This document shows, in pieces, positions 1 through 12,684 of a stretch of 64,000 bases of DNA. Under the pieces are notes generated by a model that was not told the DNA's origin, made no database searches, and worked only from the letters and a program-made list of their open reading frames with translations. The translations under genes were made by a program, and so were the position numbers. The DNA is taken from the NCBI GenBank assembly GCA_949128115.1, contig OX421962.1, positions 63,219,787 through 63,283,786 on the forward strand. The letters run 5' to 3'. Position 1 is the first letter of the stretch, and the number at the start of each line of letters is the position of its first letter. The stretch comes from Anaspis maculata (taxonomy: Eukaryota > Arthropoda > Insecta > Coleoptera > Scraptiidae).

Positions 1-84
1 GAAGTAAGGAACAGGTTTGAATATGAAGTTTTCTTCACTTTATTTTGATTTTATTTGTCTCTTCATAGTTCATAATAATGTTCC

Positions 85-335
85 CATCGAAATACTTGTA
101 TTTTACGGTTTTTACAATAAAATGGTTGAAATACGCAATAAGAATGTATTTGTATTTTGTATTTGGAATACTCCTGGTTGTATTTTGTATTTTGGAATTT
201 CTTAGTTTTCCAAAATACGTATTTTGTATTTTGTATTTCAAAGACATTTCAAGAAGTAGTTTGTATTTTGTATTTCGACCATCTTGGATCGTGTATTTTG
301 TATTTTGTATTTAAATACATTTTTCGAAGTATTTT
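85..335. repeat. Low-complexity GTATTTT-type tract
   Basis: This is a degenerate microsatellite made of variants of GTATTTTGTATTT for about 250 bases. The short open frames across it contain only F, Y, V, L and I and are artefacts of composition. It holds no gene. Bases 1-84 show nothing recognisable. Confidence 0.8.
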
Positions 336-352
336 GCCCAGCCCTGCCCACT

Positions 353-2360
353 AGTAACTTTCAACATCTAACTGCGAATTCCAGCACTTGATCGGCGAAG
401 CCGCCTTGCACCAAAATGTTATTATTGTAATTGTTTATGATTATTTCGGAAAGATTTTTCTTGGTTCGCGTACCAAGGCCATGAGCTACCCATTCAAGTT
501 GAAATATTTTCTGTATTGGATTCCGTTTTGTTCGGAGAAAAGGATATCAAGCACCAGCAAGCAACGAATAATCTTTTGCGGCCGAGCCGTAGCTTCGGAG
601 TCATTTTCAAAAATTCATAACTATTGACTGGTACCTCGCACCGATGTGGAATTTTCATTAAAATTAAGTTCAAATTCTCCTCTAAATATAACTTCGCATA
701 TGTATTATTGTAAAATGATAAGAACGGGTACTTGATCGCGTGTGATAACTTTCGAGATCAGGCCGGCTTCTGAAATGCAGCATTCAACGGCGATGCCGCG
801 TCACACTAATTTGTTATTATTATAATTGTTTATCATTATTCCGTCGAGATTTTTCTTGGTTCGGGATACAAGGTCATGAGCTACCCATTGGAGTGAAAAT
901 TTTTCGCAAAAACTTTCGGACGGACGGACGGACAAAGCGAGGACAAAACCGCCTTCCCGTTTGGAGAAGTGCGCTGAAAACAATTTTTTTCATAAAAAAA
1001 AATGGCGGATCAAAGATGGCGGCAGAATAGCCAAAAACCAAAAGTCAACTTGACATCCTGGACATAAGTACTGTTGATCAGCGTTTACACCACATAGATA
1101 TCTTTCTTCCCTGAGGAGTTATCCCGGGTACGGACGGACAGACGGACGGACGGACGGACAAAGTGAAGCCAAAAGCGCCTTTTTCCTATTTTTTTAGAAA
1201 GTGCGCTAAAAAACGACTTAGAACTTTCAATGTAATTTTGTAATAAAGCTAGCAACCATGACCATTATTGAATCGGGTTGTATTCACAATGAGAAACATA
1301 ATATAATAAACAGCCATACTGTTGTCGAGATATTTCAACAAGCGAATACGCCTCATGGGCATGAGGCTCAGTAGCGCACTTCCTTTTTGGAGGATTAGTG
1401 AACGCAAGATGTTAAGTGATTAGGGTTCTACCGTCTTGGGAAAAAAATTGCATTATGGCGGCCAAAATATCGACAGAATCATGAAATTCGGCTTGAAAAT
1501 CAAAATGATCGTACTAGACAAGGGTAAGTTCCAAGTTTCATGAAAATCGTTCCACTAACAAGAGATTTCAATATGGCGGCAGAATTATGAAACTCAGCTT
1601 GAAAATAGGAATGACCCTTGGGGACATCAGCTATTAATCGGAAAAAAGTTCCAAGACTCTTGTTTCAATTCTCGAGAAGGAGTACAGCGTCTTAATTTCT
1701 GCACGGACTCGGACAGACAGACAGACAGACAAACCGGCCACATAAGCGTCATTCTGTTACTTATATAAAAAAATGTTCTCCAGCTGATTTCGACCTCCTG
1801 AACACGAATATCGGGTTCACTCTTGAATTGGAACATTTCTTTTTTATCGAAAAACCGAAAAAATAGTAGCCTTGTCACATGATTTTTAGTGATACCTACC
1901 TACTTTTTTTTTGTTATTGAGTGAACATGTTTCGTAATTTGAGTGCCATTATCCTTCAGGTACCTAGTACATATTGGCTATTTCAAAATGTTCAATTACT
2001 ATTTCGGCACGTCTGATTTTAAATTTTTAGGGTCGTGTAATATGCGCCGAGCCGTGGCTTTGCGGTCGTTTTCAAAAATTGATAACAATTGACCCAACGG
2101 TCGGATCAAAGTGGGGTTTTTGTCAAAAGAAAGTTCAAATTGTTCTCTAAATATAATGCCGTACATGCAGTGATGTATTTCATTAAGAAATTGTAGTTGC
2201 CTGCATATCACAACTTTCTACATCTTACCGCGAATGCCAGCACTTGATCGGCGAAGCCGCCCTACACCAAAATGTTATTTTTAGCGCACTTCTCCAAACG
2301 GGAAGGCGCTTTTGTCCTCGCTTTGTCCGTCCGTCCGTCCGTCCGTCCGTCACAGCATCT
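353..2360. repeat. Patchwork of a diverged dispersed repeat with GGAC tracts
   Basis: Three diverged copies of one repeat lie at about 353-575, 575-1000 and 2040-2355. Shared landmarks are CAGCACTTGATCGGCGAAG, then ACCAAAATGTTATT, then an ATGATTATT segment. Two copies then carry a (GGAC)n tract (917-933; 2321-2351 reversed) and a GCGC hairpin; further tracts lie at 1131-1160 and 1701-1731 (GACA type). No intact coding frame was found. The class is unknown. Confidence 0.6.
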
Positions 2361-2751
2361 AGTCCTAGTTGTAATTGTTCATGATTATTTCGGCAAATTT
2401 CGCACTCGGTGGTACGAGTGCAATGTGGGAATTTGCTTTTTGTCAGGCACGAGTTCGTGGCCCTGTGGGAATTTGTAGGATCGCATGTATGCATTTTGGG
2501 ATGTCTGCGCTGTGTGCTGCAGCCGCTGAATTCAAGAATCATTTTGTGGTGGCACGTTTGCAAGTTGGAGCGTTTGCTTGGTGGTAGGTACGATTGTTGG
2601 TGAGTCGTTACATAATGTGCAGAGAAGTGGAAAGACCTCCATATTTTTCCTCTGGCAGTTTTCCAAAATGTTCCTTCAAAGGCTATAACGATCTTGAATA
2701 TTGCAAAGTCAGTGTAAATATTTTTTTTTGCTTCTCATTTTTTTTTTAATA
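2361..2751. other. No recognised feature
   Basis: AT-rich sequence with poly-T runs near 2720-2750. The open frames here are short and do not resemble known proteins. Confidence 0.5.
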
Positions 2752-3404
2752 AATCCACGTTTCCCGAAAGGCTTCTGCGCATAGCGCATACCTGTGAAAG
2801 TAGGAGGTTGCCATATCTCATATCACGACAACAAGTTGACAACACTGTAACGGTGTGCGTGTGTATAAATGTCACGCAAATGGCAGCTGACAGTGCTTGA
2901 CGTCGATTTAACGTTTCGACAGACCTAGCCACCTAGCCTAATAACGCTCTTGTTTCGGTGATCGCCTTGCAGCTCGTTGTGTTTCGTATCACCTGAATAT
3001 TTTCTGCGTCTTTTTGCCATACGAATATTAGATGTTGAATGGTTAGGAGGTTATGTTTGTTTACATTTCGATTATTAGAGAGTTATTGCAGATGAAATAA
3101 GGGCAAGCAGTATTAAAAGCGGCACTATTTTGACACCTACGCTTGCACAAATTAGTGCGACGTTGAATTTCCCTTAATAAGGATAGTGCCTGCCTTTATT
3201 TGTGCACTCTTTAGGTCGACCTTATTTATACTTTATTTTGACAAGCCCCAAAAATGGCTCTGTACTTAGTGTATTGTTGGTTGCCTATATTGAGCCTATA
3301 TTGAATTTTGAGCAAATTTCCCTTGCGTTATTAAATAGGGGGCTAATTTTTTGCAGATAGACTCTGCAGGCCTTGCAGTACACGTGTGCAAGAAATCAGG
3401 CCCG

Positions 3405-5255
3405 TCAGACGGGTCCTTGTTAGTCCAGGACCGATTTGAAATGAGGTAGACATTTTTGATATAAAGCTGAGTTTTTGCAGAGACATTCGGAAGCATGTGC
3501 TTATTCACCAAAAAAAAGTCCCCAAGTGTCCCGTTGGCGCTAGCCGAGTTATGGGGTGAAAACCGCCCCTAAAAGTGACATGGTGCTGGTTTTTCTCATT
3601 TTTCTGCCAAACGGTCACTTACACGTGAAATAAGTATAGGACTCAAAATATTCCCCACTAAATTCTGCATCGAAAAGGTTCTATCAACCACATGCCTAGG
3701 TCCCACCCAATCCGCATAAACAGCGGTTGAAGTGGGGGGTAGTTTCAGGCGCGTCACGAGAAATTTTTGTAACGGTGTGTTTCAAGGTAGATATCTGATA
3801 AATGGCTGATCTGACAAAAAAACCGTTGTGAACGAAATTGCTCATCATCATGTTCTGCACACGATGCATGAGTTTTCAATCCCTTTGGAAATTTTTTTTT
3901 TGGTTATATCACGAAAAAGTGCCCTATATGCAATGCAGAAATTTCAAATAAATTGAAATTTCACAATCGCTTTTGGTCCTAAAAGGCCGCTCTTTGACAC
4001 TGGTCATCACTGATATATTCTTAGTCAAATGAGAAAAGTCCCCGCCCGTCCTCCCCACATTAACCAAGTTTTGAGGGGGTAAACCACCCTTGAAGTGACT
4101 TTCAACTGGTTTTTCTCAATTTTCGGCTAAACGGTTGCTCAAATGCAAAATTGGTAGGTGACTAAAAATATTCCTGAGTAAATTTTGCATCGAAAAGGTC
4201 TGATACACTATTCAGCTAACTTCCACCCAACTCTTGCAATCACCGTTCGAAGTTCTACAAGTTCGAAGAGCGCGATTTACACACCCGCTCCGACGCCGCT
4301 TGATAGCGGATATCTCAAAAACGGCTTGTTGTAGAATAAAAATGAAAGAGGTTTAATTTATGGGGCAAAATATGTTTCATGAGGTGCGGGTAATGATTTT
4401 TAGTTTTACGGATGATATGAATGAGTTTCAGCGGTTCCTAAATCGTCTCCCAAATAAGAAAAATCAAGAATTTTCTGGTTATGTGCCTGTTAAACACAGA
4501 TTTTTTTGTAACTGATCAATATATACATTTTAAAATGCCCATCGCTGAATTGGCAAAGAATTGTGCATCGAATGAAGTTTTGCTCATTTGGCTGGTCTTG
4601 ACCTAAGCTGTGCAAAACACGTACAAAGTTTAGGGTAATTCCGAACACGCAGAGAAAAACTTGTATAACTCCGTCTATAGAAGCGTGTATCTCAAAACTG
4701 GCTGGCTTAACAGAAAAATGCACGAAGAAAGAATTGATAGAGTGGAGTGTCCTCTACAAGGGGCATATCTTGTTTTTTCTCTAATTCAAAAATTTCATGA
4801 GCTACGCTCGTTTTTCATAAGAATCTCGAAGGAAATAGAGATTTCACGCTGGGTTTTGCATTTTGCCCTTTTACAATGAATTATATATATTTAAAATGTC
4901 TAGAACAATAATTTCCATTAAGGGTATCACAAAAATGGTGACTTGCAATGAAATAATAATAATACTAATAATAATAATAGTAATGGTAATAACACAAATT
5001 TGAAAAAAAAAACTGGATTTCTCAAGTCCACCGAGGACAGCATCCATCAAGGCTGTAAAAAACAACGTATTCGAACTGTCATATTGTACACTGATTTATC
5101 AAGAATAAGAACAATCATATTTGATTCGAAGGACAATGACGTAAACGTGTTATTGGAAAATCAGTGTAAAAGTAGGTACCTACATCACTCATTCAGCATT
5201 CAGCACAGTGCTGGAAGAGTGATACTGTGCTGGATGCCGCCTGGAAATAAAGTCA

Positions 5256-5291
<36 letters not shown>

Positions 5292-6965
5292 GACAATTCA
5301 AAGGCGTCTTTTTCCACAGCCTTCGGCTGCTGTAGGTACTCGGTGGACTTGAGGAAACCAGTTTTTTTTAAATTTGTGTTGTTACCATTACTATCATTAT
5401 TATTATTAGTATTATTATTATTTCATTGCTAGTCACCATTTTTGTGATACCCTTAATGGAAATTATTGTTCTAGACATTTTAAATATATATAATTTATTG
5501 TAAAAGGGCAGAATGCAAAGCCCAGCGTGAAATCTCTATTTCCTTCGAGATTCTTATGAAAAACGAGCGTAGCTCATGAAATTTTTGAATTAGAGAAAAA
5601 ACAAGATATTCTTCTTGTAGAGGACACTCCACTCTATAAATTCTTTCTTGGTGCATTTTTCTGTTTAACCAGCCAGTTTTGAGATACACGCTTCTATAGA
5701 CGGAGTTATACAAGTTTTTCTCTGCGTGTTCGGAATTACCCTAAACTTTGTAGGTGTTTTGCACAGCTTAGGTTAAGACCAGCCAAATGAGCAAAACTTC
5801 ATTCGATGCACAATTCTTTGCCAATTCAGCGATGGGCAATTTAAAATTTATATATTGATCAGTTACAAAAAAATCTGAGTTTAACAGGCACATAACCAGG
5901 AAATTTTTAATTTTTCTTATTTGGGAGACGATTTAGGAACCGCTGAAACCCATTCATATCATCCGTAAAACTAAAAATCATTACCCGCACCTCATGAAAC
6001 ATATTTTGTCCCATAAATTAAACTTCCTCCATTTTTATTCTACAACAAGCCGTTTTTGAGATATCCGCTATTAGCGGCGTCGGAGCGGGTGTCTAAATCG
6101 CGCTCTTCGAACTTGTAGAATTTCGAACGGTGATTGCAAGAGCTGGGTGGAAGTTAGCTGAATAGTGTATTAGACCTTTTCGATGCAAAATTTACTCAGG
6201 AATATTTTTGATTATGTACCAATTTTGCATTTGAGCAACCGTTTAGCCGGAAATCAAGAAAAACCAGTTGGAAGTCACTTTAAGGGTGGTTTACCCCCTC
6301 AAAACTTGGTTAATGTAGGGAGGACGGGCGGGGACTTTTTTTATTTGACTAAAAATATATCAGTGATGACCAGCGTCAAAGAGCGGCCTTTTAGGACCAA
6401 AAGCGATTGTGAAATTTCAATTTATTTGAAATTTCTGCATTGCATATAGGGCACTTTTTCGTGATATAACCCAAACAAAATTTTCAAAGGGATTGAAAAC
6501 TCATGCATCGTGTGCAGAACATGATGATGAGCAATTTTGTTCACAACGGCTTTTTTGTCAGATCAGCCATTTATCAGATATCTACCTTGAAACACAGCGT
6601 TACATAAATTTCTCGTGACGCGCTTGAAACTACCCCCCACTTCAACCGCTGTTTACGCGGATTGGGTGGGACCTAGACATGTGGTTGATAGTATCTTTTC
6701 GATGCAGAATTTAGTGGGAAATATTTTGAGTCCTATACTTATTTCACGTGCAAGTGACCGTTTGGCAGAAAAATGAGAAAAACCAGCACCGTGTCACTTT
6801 TAGGGGCGGTTTTCACCTCATAACTCGGCTAGCGCCAACGGGACACTTGGGGACTTTTTTTTGGCGAATAAGAACATGCTTCCGAATGTCTCTGCAAAAA
6901 CTCAGCTTTATATCAAAGATGTCTACCTCTACCATATAAAATTATCAAACGGTCCTGGACTATGT
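3405..6965. repeat. Long palindrome, arms about 1.65 kb
   Basis: The left arm (about 3405-5058) is the inverted copy of the right arm (about 5327-6965) throughout. For example, 3526-3556 matches the reverse complement of 6824-6855, and 5012-5040 that of 5335-5366. The roughly 270-base centre contains a (TTA)n run. Paired open frames at 4661-4879 and 5495-5713 are the same sequence read from each arm, not genes. Confidence 0.85.
5262..5291. repeat. (TTA)n microsatellite at the palindrome centre
   Basis: About ten TTA/ATT units follow a short segment ending AAATAAAGTCAATTT. This resembles the 3' tail of a short retroelement that landed in the loop, which is an inference. Confidence 0.6.
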
Positions 6966-7021
6966 GTCTCGCATGCAATTTGCACTCCAACTTTAAATTG
7001 AGACTAAAAATGTAGGTTAGG

Positions 7022-7143
7022 AATCCACCTTTCCCATGAGAGTTTCACGCATACCTGTGAACCCATAACTAGCGGTCTGTAGTAGCCGTTAGTACTAGAT
7101 GGAGTATGAGCGCTAGTGATTTCTGTCATGGGAAAGGTGGATT
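7022..7143. mobile_element. Short MITE, family B copy 1
   Basis: A 122 bp element with inverted ends AATCCACCTTTCCCATGA and TCATGGGAAAGGTGGATT. It carries the subterminal word GCATACCTGTGA that is also found in family A and in the copy at 24091-24226. It contains no open frame. Confidence 0.8.
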
Positions 7144-7401
7144 GGGAAAATGACGGAGCAAGTGAGGGAATTTGCGATCTGCAATAACTCTCATTCAACA
7201 ACCAAAAATAAGGTAAGCAGTATTTTAATAACGCCTCCTTTAATAGTGCCGTGCAGCGTGCAGTAAAATGCCATTCTGCAATAACTCTCTATTGATACAC
7301 AGTTGCCATTGACAGTGACATTTCGTGCGTCAAAATTGAAATTACCGCGCTCTGCAGGTATGCGTTCTTATGTATGCGCTGAGTGATGTACGATCGATGT
7401 A

Positions 7402-7555
7402 CGATCGCACGCAAAATAAACGGAGACAGTGTTTCGCGCGGAGTGTACCGATTTTATGAATTTTGGCTTGGTGTCACAGTGACAAGAAGGCTAAAATTCA
7501 TTAAATCAGTACACTCCGCGCTAAACACTGTCTCCGTTTATTTTGCGCGCGATCG
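7402..7555. mobile_element. Hairpin MITE with TA target duplication
   Basis: A 154 bp near-perfect hairpin (ends CGATCGCACGCAAAATAAAC and its inverse) flanked by TA at 7400-7401 and 7556-7557. It interrupts the right part of the family A element relative to the copy at about 10535-10553, so it is a separate later insertion. Confidence 0.8.
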
Positions 7556-7577
7556 TACGTGATGGTAAACGTGGATT

Positions 7578-8133
7578 ACGAGTTTTTCACTTTTTTTTTA
7601 AATCACGGCAATGAAAACCACACAGGTATTTTTCTTCGTGTGGTAATATACGATTTTTGTTCCTGTTATTATTCTTTTGTTACCGTGGTAATGCAGACGG
7701 AATTGAAAAATGCTCGGAAAAATCCCTTCAAAGGGTAAAATACCGTTAGGTCCATGATCCGCATCCATGAGTATTTCGACATTGACATTTGACAGTTTTG
7801 TTTGCCGACTTGCAGGGAACGTGAGCATGCATTCTAAACCTCATGAAAAGACCTATTTCGGTTCACGTTAGTCATGAGCTCCAAACCAAATGCAGGGGAA
7901 ACGTCTTCACACCCACTTTCGTCTTTGAGCCAGGCGAGAGCTGCGAATCGGCGTAAAAGTTTGACATTTTTTTCATGTTTGATGGTGCAACCTTGCAGCG
8001 GTTGCAAGTCGGACTTGAAATTGAGCCCTTACAATAAATATCTATTCATTATTACACTTATTATTTTATTATTACATAGATTATCATACACTTAGCTATT
8101 AAATCAACGAAATTTTACCTAGATTATCATATA
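7578..8133. other. Intergenic, part of a dispersed repeat
   Basis: Bases about 7861-8035 (landmarks ATGAGCTCCAAA, TTGACATTTTTTTCATGTTTG, TGCAAGTC) are related to two sequences at 37064-37510 in an EHMT intron. The rest is unrecognised. I see no gene. Confidence 0.4.
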
Positions 8134-9656
8134 TAGGCCAGGCGGTAGGTCATTCCGGATAGAAAAAATTCCGACCAAAGCTTTTATGGTGTCGAACTCT
8201 TCATAAAGTCAGTAGGTATCTACCACTGAGTTTCCGCCCAAAAACGAGTTGTGCTGATTCCTCCACATCTGCCCAAAGGTAAAGAATGTCTTGAAGGTGC
8301 AAAAAAACCTGTTAAACCTCCATACTTTTTCATTTTATTTACCTCAATGGAAACTTACAACTCTAACGCAAACATTGGAAGCATTTGTCATCATCTCTGT
8401 GCCACTCTTACTGTTGAAAAAAAAGATTTCTTTGTGCGGGTCAGATAAATCACATTTCATTGTTTTTCACACAAGAAAACGATGAAGCAACATGTATTTT
8501 GGATGTTTTCTAATAACTTGTACTCATTTAACCCATTTATGGCGTTAAAATTTCAATAACAGCATTTTTGAAGATGTTGCCCGCAAAGAAGTGAATAATT
8601 TTCACCCACCTGTTCAGCAGCAGTTTTTTCAATTTTACCAAACACAGCTCTCGAAAATTTTATAGGGAATGACAAGCTGGAACTGTTTTCTAATGATATT
8701 ATATCTGGCTTAACCGCGGCACGCTTTTTGAAAGTGTAGGAAATTGATTTCTTCTCGAGCGGCTGATTTTACCCGCGTGCGGCCGTGCCTACTTGACATA
8801 GACCGGACTGATTACACAAGCTTGGAAATGTACTCTCTTTCAGCTCTAAAGCACGACCATTAATGATAAAATAATATATAATTTCTTCATAAATCAATGT
8901 ACAAAGTCTTAACAATAATTGTTGCGTTTTAAAGCTGGAAAAGAGTACATTTCCAAGCTCGTGTAATCAGTCCGGTCTATGTCAAGTAGGCACGGCCGCA
9001 CGCGGGTGAAACAGGACCTCTCGGAAAAGAAATCAGTTTTTTAGTCTTTCAAGTGCGAGCCGCGGTCAAGTCAGGCACGATATCGTTAGAGAAGAGTTTG
9101 AGCTTTTCATTCCTTATGAAATTTTCGCAAACGGTGTTTGGAAATATTGAGAAAATTGCTGCTGAACAGGCGGGTAAAATTGATTCACTTTTTTGCTGGC
9201 AACATCTTCAAAAATGCTGTTATTGAAACTTTAATGCCATTAATGGGTTCAATGGACACGAGTTATTAGAAAACATATAAAATACATGTTGCTCCATCGT
9301 TTTCTTGCGTGGAAAAACGAATTAATGTAATTTATCTGACCCGCACGAAGAAATCTTTTTGTTCAACATCAAGACTGGCACAGAGATGATGACAGATGCT
9401 TCCAATGTTTACGTAAGAGTTGTACGTTTGCATTTAGGCAAATATAACTAAAAAGTACGAAGGTTCAACAGGTCTTTTTGCACTTTCGAGGCATCCTTTA
9501 CCTTCGCGCAGATGTGGAGGAATCAGCACAACTCGTTTTTGGGCGGAAACTCAGTGGTAGATAACTACTGACCTTACGAAGAGTTTGACACCGTAAAAGC
9601 TTTGGTCGGAGTTTTTTCCAGATTGTAGTGATTTTACCGACATACCGCCTGGCCTA
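8134..9656. mobile_element. 1.5 kb palindromic element, family C copy 1
   Basis: A 1523 bp element with ends TAGGCCAGGCGGTA and its inverse, flanked by the 3-base duplication ATA (8131-8133, 9657-9659). The two arms are nearly full length and meet near 8900. Terminal segments just inside the ends differ between left and right, which gives the element an orientation. It contains no transposase frame. Copy 2 lies at 16533-18058 in the opposite orientation. Confidence 0.88.
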
Positions 9657-10107
9657 ATACCTATATATACTTAAATATGAAATCAACATAATTCTCATTT
9701 GGATTCGGCTTTGGAAACACCATTTGGAGAATCCAGTCATCCAAATTAATCAATTATATTTTATTTTGTTGGAAAGACAACTCCCAAGTGGAAATATACT
9801 GTTGATCTCAAAATAAAATTATTGCTCAATAATAATTAAAGTTCAGCGTTCAAACTATTTTGGCTGTTTTCATCTGCAATAGGTTTTTCCATTGACTTCA
9901 ATTTTTGATAGATCCACAGGGATGCCTGGAAAATCATACCATCATATTAATAAGAAGTTGAAATAATATTATCATGAGACATAATATAAATTATAATTAT
10001 TAGATCAACTAGCATTGCGCGATTGATCCCTTGGTCATCTGAGCAAATAAGCTGGCTGCAGAAAACTTATGTTCTTTTAGTTGTTTCGGGCGCATGCGCT
10101 GCAGATT
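9657..10107. other. No recognised feature
   Basis: AT-rich spacer between two elements. No coding, RNA or repeat signal could be supported. Confidence 0.5.
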
Positions 10108-10566
10108 AATCCACGTTTCCCGAAAGGCTTCTGCGCATACCTGTGAAAGTAGGACGTTGCCATATCTAAATCACGACAACAAGTTGACAACACTGTAATA
10201 CGGTGTGCGTGTGTAATAATGACACGCAAATGGCAGTTGACAGCGCTTGACGTTGATTTGACGTTTCGACAGACCTAACCTAATAACGCTCTTGTTTCGT
10301 CGATCGCCTTGCAGCTCGTTGTGTTTCGTATCACCTGAACTTTTCTGCGTCTTTCTGCCATAAGGGCACGTAACATTTCATTCCGAACAATATTAAATGC
10401 TGAATGGTTAGTAGGTTATGTTTGTTGTTTGTTTACATTTCGATTATTGATTGACAGTTGCCATTGACAGTGACACTTCGTGCGACAAAATTGAAATTAC
10501 CGCGCTCTGCAGGTATGCGTTCTCATGTATGAGCTGAAGTGATGTACGTGATGGTAAACGTGGATT
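10108..10566. mobile_element. Family A copy 2, uninterrupted
   Basis: A 459 bp element with ends AATCCACGTTTCCC and GTAAACGTGGATT. It aligns with the split copy at 2752-3076 plus 7291-7577, and provides the empty site for both the 4.2 kb insertion and the 154 bp hairpin there. No open frame. Confidence 0.85.
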
Positions 10567-10574
10567 CTCCTATC

Positions 10575-11425
10575 GTACTGGAGGTTTCCCCTTTGAGATA
10601 ATTTGATAAAGAAAAAACTTCTCTTCGACATTTTTTTCTGTAGATTTTAAAATTGGAAACTATAATATTTTACAACCTATAAATATACAAGGTGTCGCAA
10701 GAAACTTTTTTTTGTTGATGCCACACAATTGGCCCACAATTTTTTTCAATTGTGTTAGGCTTATATTCAAGTTTAAAAAAAAAATTGTCTCTCCAAAAAA
10801 ACAAATCCAACCAAACTTGTGGAAGTTTCTAGCCAATCAAACGGAAGTTCAGGTCAGCATCGTGGGATTTTTGTGAATGGGACTTGCCATTGCCATTGCC
10901 ACTTCCACACACCGAGGGCGCCACAACCGTTGGGGGAAAATTCGACAATTTTGACGGCTTTGACGCTTCACTGCTTCAGCGACCGATGTCCGTCATTTTA
11001 TGTCTTGATTTGAAATTTGGATAACCTCTGTTTCTTGCTTGACGTCTCCAGTCACTGTCAGTTACTGGTCAAACTACTCAAACTCCCCTGTTTTTCCCGT
11101 CGTTACGGCCGCTTCATCGAAGTAGGCGCCCCCTACAGTAGTGGCGACCTCACGTTGAGATTTTCAATTGCAAGGCCCCATGTTTGACAATTTACCTTCG
11201 AAAATAAATCAACACTATGGTATATATTTGTATTCAGAATAAAAAACTGCATTGATGGCAAATCGAATATACAGGATGTGGCATCAATAGGAAAAGTTTT
11301 TTGCGGCACCTTGTATATTATAGGTTGTAAAATATTATTGTTCCCAATTTTGGAATCTACAGAAAAAATTGCCCAGGAAAAGTTTTTTCCTTTTCAAATT
11401 ATCTCAAAGTAGAAACCTCCAGTAT
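10575..11425. mobile_element. Foldback element with about 130-base inverted arms
   Basis: The left arm (TACTGGAGGTTTCCCCTTTG onward, containing TTTTACAACCTATA and AAGGTGTCGC) is repeated inverted at about 11300-11425. The ends are next to TA on both sides. The middle, including a GC-richer stretch at 10900-11150, has no recognisable gene. Confidence 0.75.
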
Positions 11426-11499
11426 GGGGGGGGGGGGAATCTCGCGTGATCACCCTGTACAAATCGCGACTTTTAGGCAACACAATAGCTATATTGCCG

Positions 11500-11720
11500 G
11501 TGAACTGTCCACCTCTTTTCTGCCTGGATGAGTGCATTCTGGAGTCCCAATTTTAACAACTTTTCCAAACACTTCACGTAGAATTTCCTCAATAGTGCGT
11601 CGACTACTGCGTTTCAGCTCTGGGATTGTTTGTGGATTATTTGCCTAGACCAGAAATTTCACATGACCCCATAGGAAGTAGTCCAAGGAGGTAAGATCGC
11701 ACGATTTTGGTAGCCAGTTC
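11500..11720 (-). pseudogene. Decayed Tc1/mariner-type transposase, C-terminal fragment
   Basis: Read on the minus strand from 11716, the frame gives WLPKSCDLTSLDYFLWGHVK. This is the segment holding the third catalytic acidic residue of mariner-type transposases (the usual form is P-D-L-(N/T)-P-L-D-Y-F-L-W-G). It continues through an in-frame TAG to ANNPQTIPELKR and TIEEILREV. A CAGGGTGATCACGCGAG-like end follows at about 11440-11460. The stop and the missing N-terminal part show it is dead. Confidence 0.7.
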
Positions 11721-11759
11721 GCGTGGGAATTTTTCAAAATATTCCGGACTGTATTGACC

Positions 11760-12684
11760 ATATTATTTATTCAGAGCGCAGTCGCAGATCGGGGAGAGAG
11801 ACAACCACATGTGCTGGGTTGAAACTCCCATAAGAATATGCATGTTGAATGACTTTGTAAAATGATCAATTCAAGGTGCAAATTGACAATTTCAACGAAT
11901 GTATAACATAGCAAGTGTGTAAAAAGAAACACCTGATCTACTTTTCACCATAATGAAATGGAAAATCTTGCTGTGAAGTTTATGCGAAGCAATTTAGAAT
12001 GGGGTTTTTGAATCCAAAACAATTTCAAATTACCCGCCATATTTTATTCCACAACTTCCGTTAACGAGAATTTTGACAGCGCTTGAAAGCGAACCGAGCG
12101 TCAGCCGTCACGTAATAGTATGGTTCAAAATGTTAAAACGTCCCAAGAATCAAGAAAACACCTTGAAATCGTAAATTCTGACAGCGACAGCAAAGTTCCG
12201 TTTTCTATGCATGCTGTGGCGCGCGAGATCTACTGCAGTGCGCATGGTCACAGGCACATACCCAACTTACAAATGACTAGTGGAAGGGGAAAGTGAGAAT
12301 AATTAATATGGTCTATTGTTTTGACGATTATATTCGAAGCCTCCTTGCCATAGTTAATTTTGAAAGTTCAGACATACTTGTTGAAAAACCCTTTACATAT
12401 TAGGTACTCGCTCCTTAGTGATTTCTCGCTTTTTCTCTGAGATGAGGTGACGTGAGGCGGTGGTTAAAGAAAAGCGCCTATTGCTGCAAAGTTTGTGACA
12501 AATACCGCGGCATTTTATCGAATTCTCGTACCGTTCATCAACCACAAGCGTATCTTTATAGCGAAATCGTATTTACATTTTTCCTACCAATTTCAGCCAA
12601 AATTTTCGACTTTCTTACGCCATAATATTTATCATAAGGACATGTATTATTTCATTATTTGTATATTGTACGCAGTTTTTTATA
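11760..12684. other. Unassigned intergenic sequence, probably the rest of the dead transposon
   Basis: It follows the transposase relic in the direction of its 5' half. I could not read a convincing frame. The GC-richer part at 12080-12250 has no coding signal. Confidence 0.35.

Larger units (their letters stand above)
3077..7290. mobile_element. Nested 4.2 kb element with ATT target duplication
   Basis: The ends are AGAGAGTTATTGCAG at 3077 and its inverse at 7276-7290. They are flanked by ATT at 3074-3076 and 7291-7293. The related copy at 10108-10566 reads through this point with one ATT (near 10444-10446), which is the empty site. The interior is a huge palindrome without a transposase, so it looks non-autonomous. 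Confidence 0.75.
2752..7577. mobile_element. Composite element, family A copy 1, carrying nested insertions
   Basis: The left end begins AATCCACGTTTCCC at 2752 and the right end finishes GTAAACGTGGATT at 7577. The outer parts (2752-3076 and 7291-7577) align along their length with the uninterrupted sister copy at 10108-10566, so the 4.2 kb between them is a later insertion. No coding capacity is visible. The superfamily is unknown and no clear target duplication is seen for the outer element. Confidence 0.75.

Noticed and set aside
388..627. 79-codon frame near the left edge
   Set aside because: It lies in the dispersed repeat; the related copies have the frame broken.
4661..5713. Two nearly identical 72-codon frames (4661-4879 plus, 5495-5713 minus)
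   Set aside because: They are the two arms of the 3.5 kb palindrome, not a duplicated gene.
8251..8485. Repeatedly seen peptide like LLKKKISLCGSDKSH, also at 16695-16970 and 17632-17901
   Set aside because: It comes from arms of the same palindromic element in both orientations. The frames are broken and no start is conserved; it is repeat sequence.
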